Below are positions 46,151-59,031 of a stretch of DNA of 64,000 nucleotides, piece after piece. Where the stretch lies: the NCBI GenBank assembly GCA_019426215.1, contig CM033399.1, positions 28,777,022 through 28,841,021 of the forward strand. The letters are read 5' to 3'. The notes beneath the pieces were generated by a model, which was not told the origin of the DNA, searched no databases, and saw nothing but the letters and a program-made list of their open reading frames with translations. A program made the position numbers and the translations under genes. The stretch is from Buddleja alternifolia (lineage: Eukaryota; Streptophyta; Magnoliopsida; Lamiales; Scrophulariaceae). Within the stretch, counting starts at the first letter, position 1; each line of letters opens with the position of its first letter.

Positions 46151-47708
46151 ACATGCGCTCTACATAATATAATTTGCGAACTATTATTAAATTGATTACT
46201 TCTTTGATTATCTCTATTTAGTAACTATTACTTAGTTCAGAAATTTTCAAGACTAAATATGAAAATTATTAATATTTCTTTGAGATTATATTTTGTATAA
46301 GTAAATATAACTTAATGTAATATTCATAAACTAATCAATTAAATAAAAGTATATTTTCAAATGCTTAAATCATACTTGAGATTGACAAATTCAACATCAT
46401 ATTAAAGAAGGGTATTATAGTCTTTAAAAAGTTGGTCAATGGAGTTATTGATAGAGAAAAGAGGATATATATATATATATAGATCTTTTTGTTAGGGTTT
46501 ATAGTTTAGGGACCTAAATGTGACAAATTGAATAGTTCATGGTACAAAGTGTATTTCACCCTTTGATAAACAAGAACCTTAAAAGCACCATAATAAGATA
46601 AATGTGAAGGAAGCAATTTTTTTAAATTTTAGGGTAATATTGCACAGTTTTTAAATAAGTTAATTTTTAATCAATTATGTTCGCAAATACTCCCTTACCC
46701 CTTTTTTTACACTTTCTACGTATGTTTGCACACAAACACTACCCACTTCTGTTTTGATTGTTTTCGACTTATAATCACTTCTACATAAGCAATTGTGTTT
46801 GCACCTCCCTAAGTCATACTATGACAAAATATTATTACCAAATGTGGACATAATCACTGCATAATCACGACTATTGAAATTCCGAAATTGAATCACAATT
46901 ATTTCTCTAGAAGTCAAGACAATATAATAACTAAAAATGAAATGCATGCCAACACATCAATATACACACGAACATGCATGCAAATATATCAATATATAGA
47001 CACACACACAAAGTATATTCTCCTATAACATGCTCATTAAAATAGAAACAAAACATAAATTAATGAAAATTCAGTAGACAAAAATGAACCTATAACGACG
47101 ATCATATGGTGAAAGAATCGAAGGAGGACACACAACATTCCTATTACGTCTGGCGCCAAGAGATGGAATGATCGTGGTCCGAAAGCTATACTCACTACTT
47201 TCACTCGAGAGTGGCTGGGTCTCATCCCTATCTCCTACTCTTCGTCCAATGCTACTGCTAGATACATCTCTCCCGCTATGATGACTAGCATCTCTTCCTC
47301 CTTCTTCCTCAATCGCTCCTCCTCCTCCTCCCTCAATCGCTGCAAGTTGTACATGTTGTAAGAATCTTTAAGTAATTAGTTACTCGTACCATTTTGTTAA
47401 AAGAAAAATTAGTTATTAGTACCATGGAACCAAATCATGGGCTTCTTTTGTTTCGGAAAATTAAGAAAACTCCTCTAAAATAAATTTTTATATCCAAAGA
47501 CTCATGAAAATATATTTACGAACACAAGTAACGTATAGGATGATTAAATAAAAAAAATTCAATCAAATCTATGTAATTACAAGCATAAATTTTGGTACGA
47601 ATTTGAGTTTATCAACTTAAACCATCTACGCACAACTACCAGCACCCCAACCTTTAATCGCTTGCTAGCTAGATTCATCTAGTTCAATATGTCGAGATAA
47701 TCCTCTTC

Positions 47709-47746
<38 letters not shown>

Positions 47747-48006
47747 TTTGCTATCTTGACAAGTAGTTGACAAATAATATTATTTGGAGAATGAAAGCCA
47801 CATCAATTTCCAACAATGTCTACCAAAAGATGGACCTTGAATTTTTGTGTATTTATAAACTATGTACTAGCTAAATATATGTTGAGTTTCCTATACCAAG
47901 TCATATTTTTCAACATGTAACAAAAAAAAATTCTCAAACATTTACTCCATGTCATATGTAACTCACAAATGATTATATATATATATATAAAAACATATAT
48001 ATATAA
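46151..48006. other. Noncoding DNA with a possible coding remnant
   Basis: Mostly AT-rich. At about 47090-47370 one minus-strand frame stays open for some 90 codons with low-bias content (GRDVSSSSIGRRVGDRDE, LGARRNRNVVCPPSIL), preceded by a CTTGCAG that could be an acceptor. No family was recognised; it may be a transposon exon remnant. (TA)n tracts lie at 46467-46482 and 47717-47741. Confidence 0.4.
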
Positions 48007-48189
48007 GGGATAATTACACTTGGGGCTCTGAGGTATTGCCTAATTACCAAAAAATCCCCTAGTTCAATAAATTACATCTAACATCCAAGGTTTTCATGTA
48101 TTGATGTAAAAATGGATGAAAAGTGACAAAAGACACTCTTACCCTTACGAAAAACTGAAAAAAGAAATAGAAAAATAAATAAAAAAGTC

Positions 48190-48997
48190 AAAATATTTAA
48201 CATGTCAAATGAGCTTTTTACCCATCTGTGTAAATGAGTTCCCTTCATCCTCACTCTCGCCATTTCACCTACCTATTCTCAATTCTCAAAAAACGTCTAA
48301 GGCAGAAAACCCTACAGAAAGAAAAAACCTCCCATCTTCAGCATTTCCTCACCATTATTCCAGCATTTCGCGTCAAAATTTCTATTTTTTCTCCGTGACG
48401 GTGTGCGGCTTCATTGTGAGCTTTTTTTTCAGACGATCAGCCGATAGATTTTCGAAACAAAGGTGAGTTTCTCTCTTGAAACGAAGAATGTGCTATGAAA
48501 ATACTTGGTTTTCTGATTTTTTCCTTTTCCCCCATTATTTTGCACCCAAAAAGTACGATCTTTGACGGTTTTAGTGAAAAACAGCTTGAGTTAGGGTTTT
48601 CGTGTTTTTATGATTTATGTACATCATAACATAATGTTCGGTTAGATCCTTGTTTATAATGCATTGTTATGTGTTTAATTTAAGTTATTAGAGAAAATCC
48701 CCAATTGTTGCTTTAGGGTTTTCCTTAATGCCTTACAATTTCGGTATTTGTCCATTTGATATGTGAAATAAATTGTCATTTTTTTAGTATTAGGGTTTTC
48801 GTGTACTACATTGTACATATATGTGTCATTGTTCATTTTTTTTTTTTGGTCAATTTACAGTTTAGTATTTAGTAAATTGTGAGTGATGTTGGTTTATTTT
48901 AGTATTATATGTGATATGTGTCATTGGTTAGTTTGATTGATTTTTGTTGATTTGAGAGTTTAATGTGACACTAACTCTCTTTTGCTATGTTTGCTAG
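48190..48997 (+). other. MULE likely 5' UTR exon and first intron
   Basis: A pyrimidine-rich leader ends at 48462 with ACAAAG|GTGAGT, a strong donor. The intron runs to TTTGCTAG at 48990-48997, directly before GTATG carrying the transposase start codon. Inferred from splice consensus only. Confidence 0.5.
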
Positions 48998-49051
48998 GTA
49001 TGGATGACAAAGTGTTTTGCGTCACAATACACTATCGACATAAGAAACTTA

Positions 49052-49482
49052 GGCTCTGTATGGTTGTATTTTCGAAAATGAATTTTGAGTTTTTATTGGA
49101 GAATGTGTATTATAGAAATTCGTGTGAAAATATTAATTTTTTTTGTTTATTTGGATGTGTTTTTGAGAAATGTTTGAAAATTGTGTAGAGGTGATATAAA
49201 GTTGATTGAATTAGTTACATATGTAATGATGATAGAAGAAAAAATTAGAATAATATTTTATTTATGATAAAGTAAGAAAGAGAATGTGTTGAATAGTTGA
49301 ATTATGTAATTAATATAGAGGGAGAATGAAGTGATTGAAATGATGAGTAGTTATATAGGGGAATGTGTAATAGGATTTAAAATCTGAGTATTTTCTGTAG
49401 AATTTAGTTTGGAGTGTGTATTTTCATTTTTTGGTGATCCAAAAAATGAAAATGTTCCCAAAAAACATAAACATACAGAGCC
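49052..49482. mobile_element. Tourist-like (PIF/Harbinger) MITE
   Basis: 431 bp insert in the MULE start region. Ends: GGCTCTGTATG at the left and the same GGCTCTGTATG read inward from the right. Target duplication TTA (49049-49051 and 49483-49485), as for PIF/Harbinger elements. Removing it rejoins the MULE frame exactly (RHKKL then NLPKIDPDRYG). The plus-strand frames over it (48982-49188, 49416-49763) are partly element sequence. Confidence 0.9.
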
Positions 49483-51457
49483 TTAATCTTCCTAAGATTG
49501 ATCCAGATAGATATGGCTTTTTTTACCTAAGAGATGATGTTAAGGAAGTTTTAGGGTTGGGAAATGAATTGGTTGTGCTTAAATGTAGTGTAGATAGTAC
49601 AAATGATAGGATGAGATTAAGTAATAATAAGGATGTTATGGCAATGTTTTCTATAAATGAAAAACTTATTAAGATTGATATATTTGTTGAGATTGCTGAG
49701 GTTGATAGCCCTGATGATGAAGGTGAGGACAACATTGAGGGGGATGAAAAGGGGGTCTGTTGAGGGGTCTGAGGGGGATGAAAAGGGGTCTGTTGAGGAG
49801 TCTAAAGAGGACTCTGAAGACTTTGAAGAGGTGGACGAAGAGGGGGATGTTGTTTATAAAAGTGAGGGCCAGGATGCACATAAGGGGGAGGGTCGGGATG
49901 CACATAAGGGAGGGAATCTGATGATGATAGTGCTGATTCTTTGCAAATGGGTGGTAGCACTGATGGTGATAATGATAGTGTGTTATTGTGGTCTGATGAT
50001 AGCTTAGAAAATTATGCAAGTGATGATCATTGTGAAATTTTCAATGAATCTGATGATGAATTGTCTGGTGATCCAATGGAAGGTTGTTTGATCACCAATG
50101 CAGCACAGTTGCCCACTGAGCCTGGTCAAAAGCATAAACTGGAGTTAGGCATGGTTTTTTAATAACATGAAAACTTTTAGGGAGAGGCTAAAAGAATTTT
50201 TTATTCGGGAAGCTTTTAAGATTGTAAGGGTGAAAAATCAGAAAGACAGAATGACTGTAAATGTGATGCTGATTGGTGTTCCTAGAGAGTACATGCATCT
50301 GCCTTGATAGATGAAGTTACTATCCAAGTGAAAAAGTATAACCCTAGACATACTTGTATAAGAACTAATGTGACTAAAGAGGTCAATGTTAATTGGATGA
50401 GCTCTAAATTGGTCCCTATCTTAAGGAACAACATAGCAATGAAGCCCAGTGTGATAAGTGAATTACTCAAGGAAAAATATGGGGTGGATCCTCCATATAT
50501 GAAGATATATAGGGCAAAAATTTAGCAATAGAGATGATATTGGGTGGACATGCTGAGTCTTATGGGAAGTTACAATGTTATGCAGAAATTCTTCTTGAAA
50601 AAAATGTGGGCAGTGTGGTTGTATTGGAGAGTGAGTTGGAAGAAAAGGGTGATGTCATTCCTGACACACCAACATTTAAAAGATTTTTCATGGGTTTGAA
50701 TGCTCTGAGAGATGGGTATTTCGAGAGTTGTAGCCCATTTCTGGGTTTTGATGAGTGTCACCTAAAAGGGCCATATGGAGTGGTGTTCCAGGATGCCATA
50801 AGGTTGGATGAAAATAATGGCTTATAGCATGTGGTGTGATTAGGGGTGGGCGTTCGGTTCGGGTTGTCGGGTTCGGGGTAATCGGGTTCGGGTTATTCAG
50901 GTTCGGGTTTGGAAATTGTGCTACCCAAAACCGAACCGAATTAATCGGTTTAATCGGGTTCGGGGTTTATTCGGGTTCGGGTTAATCGGGTTCGGGGTTC
51001 GGGGGTCCGAACATAATTGTATGGGTTCAAAATTCAAATTGTTTGGAACCAAATGTTTGGGCCTCTAAAAATAGGTTTTTAGAGGCCCAAATGGCTGAAA
51101 AACAGAGGCATTTTGCCTCTGTTTATGCCTCCTTATAATTTTTATTTTATTTTTGTTTGCTAAATTTCTGGTTCGGTTTTAATTGTAGGTCATTTACTCA
51201 CTTTCGAATACAATGATATTAATACAACCAAAATATACGAAAAGTCGAAGCACAAATTTAAAACCAAATAAGTACAAATCATACATTAAAAATGCAAATA
51301 TTCAAATACAAATCATTGTTCAATCAAATTATAACACCAACTACCAAGAAGTCATAAACCATACATAATCAATGTCAATGCCCAATTACAATTCACTATT
51401 TTATTAAATTACAAATAAATGCAAAGTAGCATAACAATCCCAATGAAAGTGGCATGA

Positions 51458-53838
51458 TCAAATGTCAATGATGCTTGAATCAACTCCCAATTTTGACAAT
51501 TCTACAAGAAAATGTAAAATTATTAAAATAAATCGAATACAATTAAAGTAGAGGAAAATTGAAACGAATAACTCATAAAGCAAAATTGGAGATAAAAATT
51601 TACCTTTTTCAAGTATTTCAACTTCACGCAAGTCCTCCTCCACATTTATTGGCTTGGAATTCATACGAAGCCAATCTTGAGCACAAATAATGGCTTGAAC
51701 TATTTTAGGAGATAAAGAACTCCTAAATGTATCTAAAACTCGACCGCCTGTGCTAAATGTAGATTCTGAAGCAACTGTGGAGACAGGAACCGCTAAAAGA
51801 TCACGAGCTATGTTCGAGAGGATCGGGAATCTTTGACTGTTTACTTTCCACCAGTTTAGCACATCAAATCTTTCTCTAGCATCTTCTTCAACTTCCTCGG
51901 CCAAATATTTTTCCAACTCCGACTTTACATGGTCATGTTTCCCACCATTCTTATACATTCTAAACTCTTGTTGTAAAGAAACTTTACGAGTCGTCATAGT
52001 ATCACCATTTACACGGGTCAAACAATCCTTAGAAATTCCAATTGGAGAGGAAGATGATGAAGAAACATGACTAGGTGATGTACAAGAGCTTCTTGAAGTC
52101 TCTTGAATTGTATGACTATATCTCCACTTATAGTCATTAAACAACTCAAAAATACCATTTTTCACTTGGTCTTTCATTGAGTCGCTCTTTCCAATATCAT
52201 CATCATACATCTTATTAAAAGTAAACTCAATGAACTCCAATTTGGAACGTGGATCAAGAATCGCAGCATAATATAAAACCATATTCATCTTTTCAATTGA
52301 CCCCCAATACTTGTCATATTTATCTTTCATTTTTCTTGCCATCTCACTTAATTCAAAGTCATCACTATTCAACAAATCCCGAAGAAGCAAGTTTACCTCA
52401 CTTATTTCATGAAAGACATGATTAGAGGTAATATGTAACGAACCTGAAATACGCAAAGTGAGTAGGTAAAAATGCTCTAAGAATTTCAAGAAGAGCTCTA
52501 CCCTCTTCCAATCATAATCAATCGGCACCCCATAAAATGGCTTCTTCGAAAGATCTGTTGTATAAGCAACCTCTGAATCTTCGTACTCATCGAATGCTTT
52601 CCTAAGGCACAAAGCAGAGTCCAACATCAAGTAGGTAGAATTCCACCTAGTAGGTACATCAAGAGATAACAACTTCTTTGTTTCCACCTTTGCAAATTCT
52701 GCACACTCTTTAAATCTCTTGTACCTAGCCGGAGAATTTTTAATGTACCTAATGGCCCCTCTAATACGAGAAATGGCCTCATGTTCATCTTTTCCCTTCA
52801 ATCCATCCTGAACAACAAGATTAACTATATGTGCAACACACCTCATGTGCACATATCTTCCATCTAAAATATTGTGACCCCAATTTTCAAACTTTTTTTT
52901 CAAATAAACAATCGCCCCATCATTTGAAGTTGCATTATCAACAGTGACAGTGAAAACCTTCTCAATACCCCAATCAAGTAAGCATTTCTCAACACGTCTA
53001 CCTATTTCTTCACTCTTATGACCAGTAATTGGACAAAAATTCAAGATTCTTTTGTGCAAGTTCCAATTATCATCAATAAAATGAGCAGTAAGACACATAT
53101 AGTTCACGTGTTGAATTGATGTCCATGGGTCTGTGGTGATGCAAATCCTTTGAGCATGCTCTTTAATAAAAGCTTTCAAATTTACCTTTTCCTTCGCGTA
53201 GATATTATAAATATCTTTTGTTATTGTTCTACGTGAAGGAATTATAAAATTAGGACATGCAGCAGCCACAAAACGCTTAAAACCAAGCAACTCAATTGTC
53301 CTAAATGGAAGTTCATCTAAAATCAACATCTCTGACAAAGCCTCTGAAACTTTATCTTGATTAAATACCCATTTAACAAGATTGTCAGTTTTACCACCTT
53401 GAGCATTTGTTTGAAAAGTCAATTGAGTTTGATTTGCATCAATTGTTGGATCAGGAGGTCTTTTCTTACAACAATTGAGTGAGTTTTTAGTGAACTCGTT
53501 CCTTGGGATTTTGGGTCCGCTTTAAGTTCCCTCTTACAATATTTGCACCTAGCCTTTTGAATCTCATCAATTTGACAATAAAATTTGACATAATGTCGCC
53601 AAAATGTCGACCTCACACTAATGTTACGCTTTTTACCTTTTTTAGATGTGGGTAAATCATCTTCATCTCTCTCAACCTCCTCATTGTTCTCAACATCATT
53701 TACATTCACATTCTCAGTACTAACCTCCTCGGGATGTGCCCCCACATTTTGGCATTGCTCATCAACTAAGTTGGATGAAGAATGAAAATATTGACCTCCT
53801 CCAAACTCACCACGGTATTGTGATTCTGAATCCGACAT
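51458..53838 (-). pseudogene. hAT transposase (BED finger, RNase H-like core, dimerisation domain), one frameshift
   Basis: Read on the minus strand: ATG at 53838 opens a 139-residue frame with an acidic N-terminus and a BED zinc finger (CKYCKRELKADPKSQGTSSLKTH). The second part, ending at 51604, is open for over 600 codons and carries the core (CITTDPWTS and TVDNATSNDGA with candidate catalytic Asp residues, CVAHIVNLVV) and the C-terminal dimerisation region (STVASESTFSTGGR). A short last exon (51458-51501) is joined through a GT-AG intron after EILEK. The two large frames are offset by one base between LKTH and the DPTIDANQ stretch, around 53460-53485. This single apparent deletion in the finger is the only lesion seen, so the gene died recently or the base is a sequencing error. 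Confidence 0.9.
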
Positions 53839-53999
53839 CTACAAGAGATAGAAAAAAAATAATTAACCAGCAGAAGTTTCACCAATTATTCTAATTTCTA
53901 ATATATATACAAGAAATTGATTGAAGTATGTAATATTAAAGTGATTATATGAAGTAAGCAACGAATGAGAGCTTGGTAGATTGCATTACCCATAAATTT

Positions 54000-54300
54000 G
54001 TAAACCATCTCTCAAGCAATTAGAGAGTTTACCAAACTAATATCATAATTAGAGACTAAACTAATATCATAACATAACAATTAAAGTCTAAAGACTAATA
54101 ATTCATACCAGAAAGTTGTAAACCATCTCTCATGCAATTAGAGAGTTTACCAAACTAATATCATAATTAGAGACTAAACTAATATCATAACATAGCAATT
54201 AAAGTCTAAAGACTAATAATTCATACCAGAAAGTTGTAAACCATCTCTCATGCATCTTGACCAAACTAATATTATAATTCATAGCAATTAGAGAGTTTAC
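54000..54300. repeat. 118 bp tandem repeat in the hAT element
   Basis: Copies at 54000-54117 and 54118-54235 plus a partial third from 54236, each beginning GTAAACCATCTCTCA. It lies upstream of the hAT transposase start. Confidence 0.88.
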
Positions 54301-54812
54301 CAAGATTTTCACAACAATTTCATCAAATCAGATTGGGGAAAATCGAAAGATTAACAAAAATTAGGACAAACCTTCGGCTCCGGTGAGACAGTGTGCGGCG
54401 GTGGTGGGCGACTCGGTGGTGACTGGTGGCTGCGGACTGCGGTAGTCGGCGGTGGTGAGTGGACTGGTGAAGCAGAGAGGTGACTAGGTGAGTGAGGTGT
54501 TGACAATTGAGACTTGAGGGAGAGAGGCGTGAGAGTGAGAGGAGAAATGAGAAACCCTACCGACTCTTAAGTCTTAACTCTTAAGACAAAATTTTTTTTT
54601 AAAATTTTTTTTTAATTCTAATTCGGGTTAATCGGGCCCCGAATTCCCCGAAAAAAATAAAAACTCCAACCCGACACCGAACCGATTTCTGTAGTTCGGG
54701 TTCGGTATAAACCCGAACCCGATTTTTACTCGAATAAGCCGAACCGAATAAGCCGAACCCGATCGGGTCGGTTCGGGGTCCGAATAACCCGAACCGAACG
54801 CCCATCCCTAGG

Positions 54813-55481
54813 TGTGATACTCAAGATTTCTTAATGCTAGTATATCCTCATAAGGGCCAATTTATAAGTCATTTTGTGTATGTAGGGAGAGTATAATATG
54901 TTACAATTATGTAAGGGCTATGAAATAAAAATAAAAGAAATAAATAATTACACTTAAGCCCTTATAGTGACTCTATATATACCTATAATGACTCTCACCT
55001 TCCCTTTACCACCAACTTCAAGAAACAACAAAGAAAACACCAAGTTTAGCAAATTTCGCATAGAAATTTCTAGCACTAGCAATGTTGGTATGTTCCAGTT
55101 TTGAGGGATCAAATAAAGTCCATTTTTGAAGTTATTTAGCTCAAAATCATCCTAAGAGGACGAGGAAAAGTTATATTACGTCCAAATCTGCTAATATGTT
55201 CATGAAAGCTCCAGAACTAGTCCTCAAAGCACCACCATAGTGTGCAGTTTTGAGTTTCAAAAACATTGTTTCATATTATTGTGCCCAAGAATCACCCGTA
55301 GATTGGTCTGATCATACATACAAAACCATCCTTGGAACGATCCTTGAGTGTAGATATCATTACAGGTAATTTTGTTTGGAAATCGTTAAGGAAACATTAT
55401 AGAAATCGCATTTGAAGCATCACTGTCAGTAATCTCTATTCAATTCCAGAATCTATGTTTCATATTCAATTGCCCTAAAAC
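54813..55481 (+). repeat. LTR element 5' LTR, first 669 bases
   Basis: Matches 59032-59700 base for base in length (669 each), starting TGTGATACTCAAGATTTC versus TGTGATACCCGAGATTTC and ending GCCCTAAAAC. Together with 50835-50840 it is the start of the 5' LTR. Confidence 0.88.
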
Positions 55482-56790
55482 TGTCACGCCCCAAAATTCA
55501 GTCTCAAAAGGGGCCAAACAAAGAGCTTGAATCTTTCAATATATTATACCAATCCAAATCTTGAAATAATTTAACAATTTCCAAACAACAGATCAATCCA
55601 AAATCTCCAAACAACTCAACAACTTTCAGTAGATTCTCAACCCTAACACCGTCAACAAGATAAAGTAAACTTACTATCCATGTCTTAATCTACAATTGTC
55701 ACGTCTAGGAATGTCCATGTCTACACTCATGATCCTCTGAGCCAGTCCCACTGCTCAAGTCACCTCTAACTGGAAGAAAGGAGTGAATACGTAAGCAAAG
55801 GCCTCGTGAGCTCCAGTGTACATGTGAAAGGTGCCTAAAATAGTTTTTAGACCCCAAAATGATATATTAATGAGGTGAAATCAATAATAGTTTCTATTTT
55901 CAAAGGCTCATTGAAAACGCAAGTAAGAATGACATTTGCGTTCAAGCAATAGCTGGTATGACATCAAGGTCTTAGTACATGCACGATAAAGTTTTAGCCA
56001 AAGATCATTAAAACATTTGTAAAAAATGAATTTATGTTCATGGTAACCGTGGAAAATGGGTGGCATGATACTCCAGTTTCAAAATAGGCATTCAAATAGC
56101 AGGCAGTTCAATGCAAGTAATATGTACAAGACACACTTAAGCAGGAGGGGGTCATGTTAGCAATACCATCGCATCCGATGACTCGCCCATGATACTTTGG
56201 GTCCCGTTGCTTCTTCCTTGTCACCCCTAAACAAACGGCTTAAAAGCCATCACCTTATACCTCCCCAAGAAGGCTCGCGATGCCTGATTGGTTATATCCG
56301 GAGTATGCTACATGATCTAGTACCCACTCACCCTCAGAACACTCCGTCTTTAGGTGTTGGGATTTGGCTGTGGATAGCGGGAACCGTTTAAAATCGCAAG
56401 CTCATGCTTAACCAGTCGAAACCTACCCTATCCACACCCGACACTTGGGCCCGACAATTAACCACGTAATATGAAACACGCATCACTCGAATTCTCGACT
56501 TGAGCTTGGTATTCGATTGGACAAGGTAAATTGCCTCTCAAAATTATAGTTATATGTCTTTCAAAAATGGAAGAAAATTCCATCACATCGTATATATATA
56601 TATCTATATACTTTCATCATGCTTTCAATATTTCACACGAAAATGAGTTTTCAACACTTTCATAAGCAAATCATGAACTCATTTGAATTAACCATTTCAT
56701 GGTGCTAAATGTTAACTGCATGAATAATTTCAAGGGCATGTTGTGTGAAAACGATTTCAATGAAAATATTCCCTTGCCTAATATCTTGAA
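55482..56790. repeat. Inverted and displaced LTR segments
   Basis: 55482-56490 is an inverted copy of the end of the 3' LTR (about 60990-61979): it starts TGTCACGCCCCAAA where the LTR end read backwards is TGTCATACCCCAAA. Next, about 56485-56790 matches 60480-60790 in direct orientation (AATTATAGTTATATGTCTTT). The 5' LTR therefore does not collinearly match the 3' LTR beyond 55481. Confidence 0.8.
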
Positions 56791-59018
56791 AACTACGTGA
56801 TTCAAGGAAATTCAATTTGCGAACGAGACAAGAAATAAGATCTTAATTGAAAAATTCATATCTTATATTCTATAACAAGGATCCAAAATACAAATCATTG
56901 TTGTCCCAATATCAAGAAATAAATGGCTACTTGGAAAAATTTCAAGATTGGAGACGAAAGATAGTCTCATAGGAAGCTGAAAGATCAGTGGATTCAAAGA
57001 GCTAATCAATGTAATTAGATTAAGCAAAGGTCTACGGAAAAGAGTATCAAAAGAGAATCCAATTAATGTGAATATTTACAATCTCAAGGTTTCATGAGAT
57101 GACGCAAAATGAACTTAATAACAAATACAAATTGAGATTTCCAAATAATTTTTGACTATTTGAGTTCAATGCGAATTAAGAGGCGAGTATTAGGATTCAA
57201 TAGATAGAGTAGAATAAAATTTCAATTCAAGTGGTGATTCCCGAATAGGGTGAATCGCTTTTAAAGATTAAGGATTTAAAAAGTAATGAAACTCATAAAC
57301 AGAATCATAGAACATAATCTTGAGAGGTTTTCAAAGAGTGGATGTAAAAAAAATGCGAAGGAGAAACATTCTCAAGAATTAAATTATAACACTAAGGAGT
57401 TCCGAATACAAGAGTTTCCCAATTATGAAAGGAATATAATTTTTTTAATAATGAAGTTTACTAGATCCCCGAACATAATAAAGAAGCATGTCCAAAAGAG
57501 CTGGGATCAAAAGAGATATGAGAAAGTGATAGGGAAAATTAAATTTATGTTGGTGACAAGAAATCCTCCTTTGTTTATGAAACAAGTGAAATCACCCTTA
57601 TTTAGTTCGTTCCTGACACAGCTACCTCTCACTTCTCATGATTAGTCCAGGATGAAGGATTGAGTTATATAGGACGACAAAATGGAGTAATCCGCATGCA
57701 CTATGTCAACTTTTTCCGACTTAATATTGAAGTGAGCTTGTACGACTCGATGCGCATCTATTATTCAGTCCGGATCATTACTTACCGTTGAAAAGTCACC
57801 CACGGGATTCATCTTGCTTCTGTTCCTAGTATTAAAAGTGTCATTGCCTCATGCCATGATTCAAAGTAGATTCTTGCAAACAATTTCACTAAATTCCAAG
57901 TTCCTCGATTCTTGAATTAATTTTCTCCTGATTTTGTTCAACGTTATTCTGAAGAAATCCACCCTAATTTATTCTTAAGTACCAACCCCACAGTTGAACC
58001 AATTGAAAACACCCCTAACCATTTGTAAAGTTGGAAACATTGGTACAGGCTCGAGTGAAAAACCGTATGGGTTATGAATCTACATTAAAGGACAAAGAAA
58101 TTCAAGAACTATTTCTGAACGTATAGCCACGATCAAAGTGAATCGACTATCAAAGGGAATGATAGCTATATCGGCCCTCAACTTCCTTCCCGAACACTAG
58201 TTATGAAATCGGGGATGTGGCACCTCCTAAGGAAAACTACAAGAAAATTATCATCGTATAACAATAGGAATCTTCAATTTACCGTGTAGAACATACTTCA
58301 ATGATATTGGAAGATGAAAAGGGAGAAACAAAGAGAATTTATAGCTTCAAAGATGCAGATGGAAATTAACACCTTGTTCCAAGACAGAGACTTTTGAATC
58401 TCGTTAAAGAGCTCAAGTACATCAAAATTCAAGTCTCTAAACATTTTCATCGAATCCTACGAGTAGAGGCAATCCAAGAAGCATTCAACAAAATTCAGTA
58501 CTTATCTATAGAACGTGAACACATTGAGCTATCTGGAACTATGTACACAACTGAAATAGAGCGATCAAAGTGAAGGTCGATGATCACGACTTTTGAGAGT
58601 TTTATCTGGAGGAGAAGTCAAGAAGATTAAGATAGGAAGACTCAATTAGGGTATTCAGGATGCTTTAATTTCTGAAGCAGATGATGGAAGTGGCACACAA
58701 GAGTAATTTTTCATAAACATTGCTTGCACACATGATGTTTCTCAAGTTACTTGATTAAGTAAGAATTAGTTGGACTTGACATGTGTAATGTATCGACACA
58801 TACTTCATCTTGAGAAAGACCCGACATAAAAAAATAAATTTGTATGGATCATAAACTACAAGGTTAGAACATAGAAAGAAAAGTATTTCATTTGGTTGAG
58901 GTGATTTGAGAAAATCACGACAAGTTAGAAGAAGCAACCAAGAAGACTGGGGAGTATATTCGAAGGCACCATCCGGACATTTTTTTCTCATGTTAGAATT
59001 TGGGGACCAAATTCCTTT
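56791..59018. other. LTR element internal region, no recognised coding
   Basis: No gag, protease, reverse transcriptase or integrase motif was recognised in any frame. A 119-residue plus-strand frame (57286-57645) is Lys-rich and has no recognisable family. Confidence 0.5.
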
Positions 59019-59031
59019 AAGGGGGGAAGAA
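59019..59031 (+). other. LTR element polypurine tract
   Basis: AAGGGGGGAAGAA directly before the TGTGATACCC of the 3' LTR, the standard plus-strand priming position. Confidence 0.8.

Larger units (their letters stand above)
50841..54810 (-). mobile_element. hAT transposon, complete, 3.97 kb
   Basis: TIRs TAGGGGTGGGCGTTCGG (left) and TAGGGATGGGCGTTCGG (right, read inward). The target duplication is a perfect 8 bp GGTGTGAT (50833-50840 and 54811-54818), diagnostic of hAT. Both ends hold many copies of TCGGGTT/CCGAAC-type motifs (50855-51005 and 54615-54800). It encodes one transposase on the minus strand. It sits in the 5' LTR of the LTR element, so it is younger than that insertion. Confidence 0.96.

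Noticed and set aside
49416..49763. 115-residue frame taken as a gene start
   Set aside because: Its first 20 or so residues come from the Tourist-like MITE; the true MULE start is at 49000 and rejoins after the MITE at 49483.
57286..57645. 119-residue plus-strand frame as a possible gag
   Set aside because: Lys-rich but without zinc knuckle or capsid motifs, inside the LTR element's interior where no other pol domain is seen.
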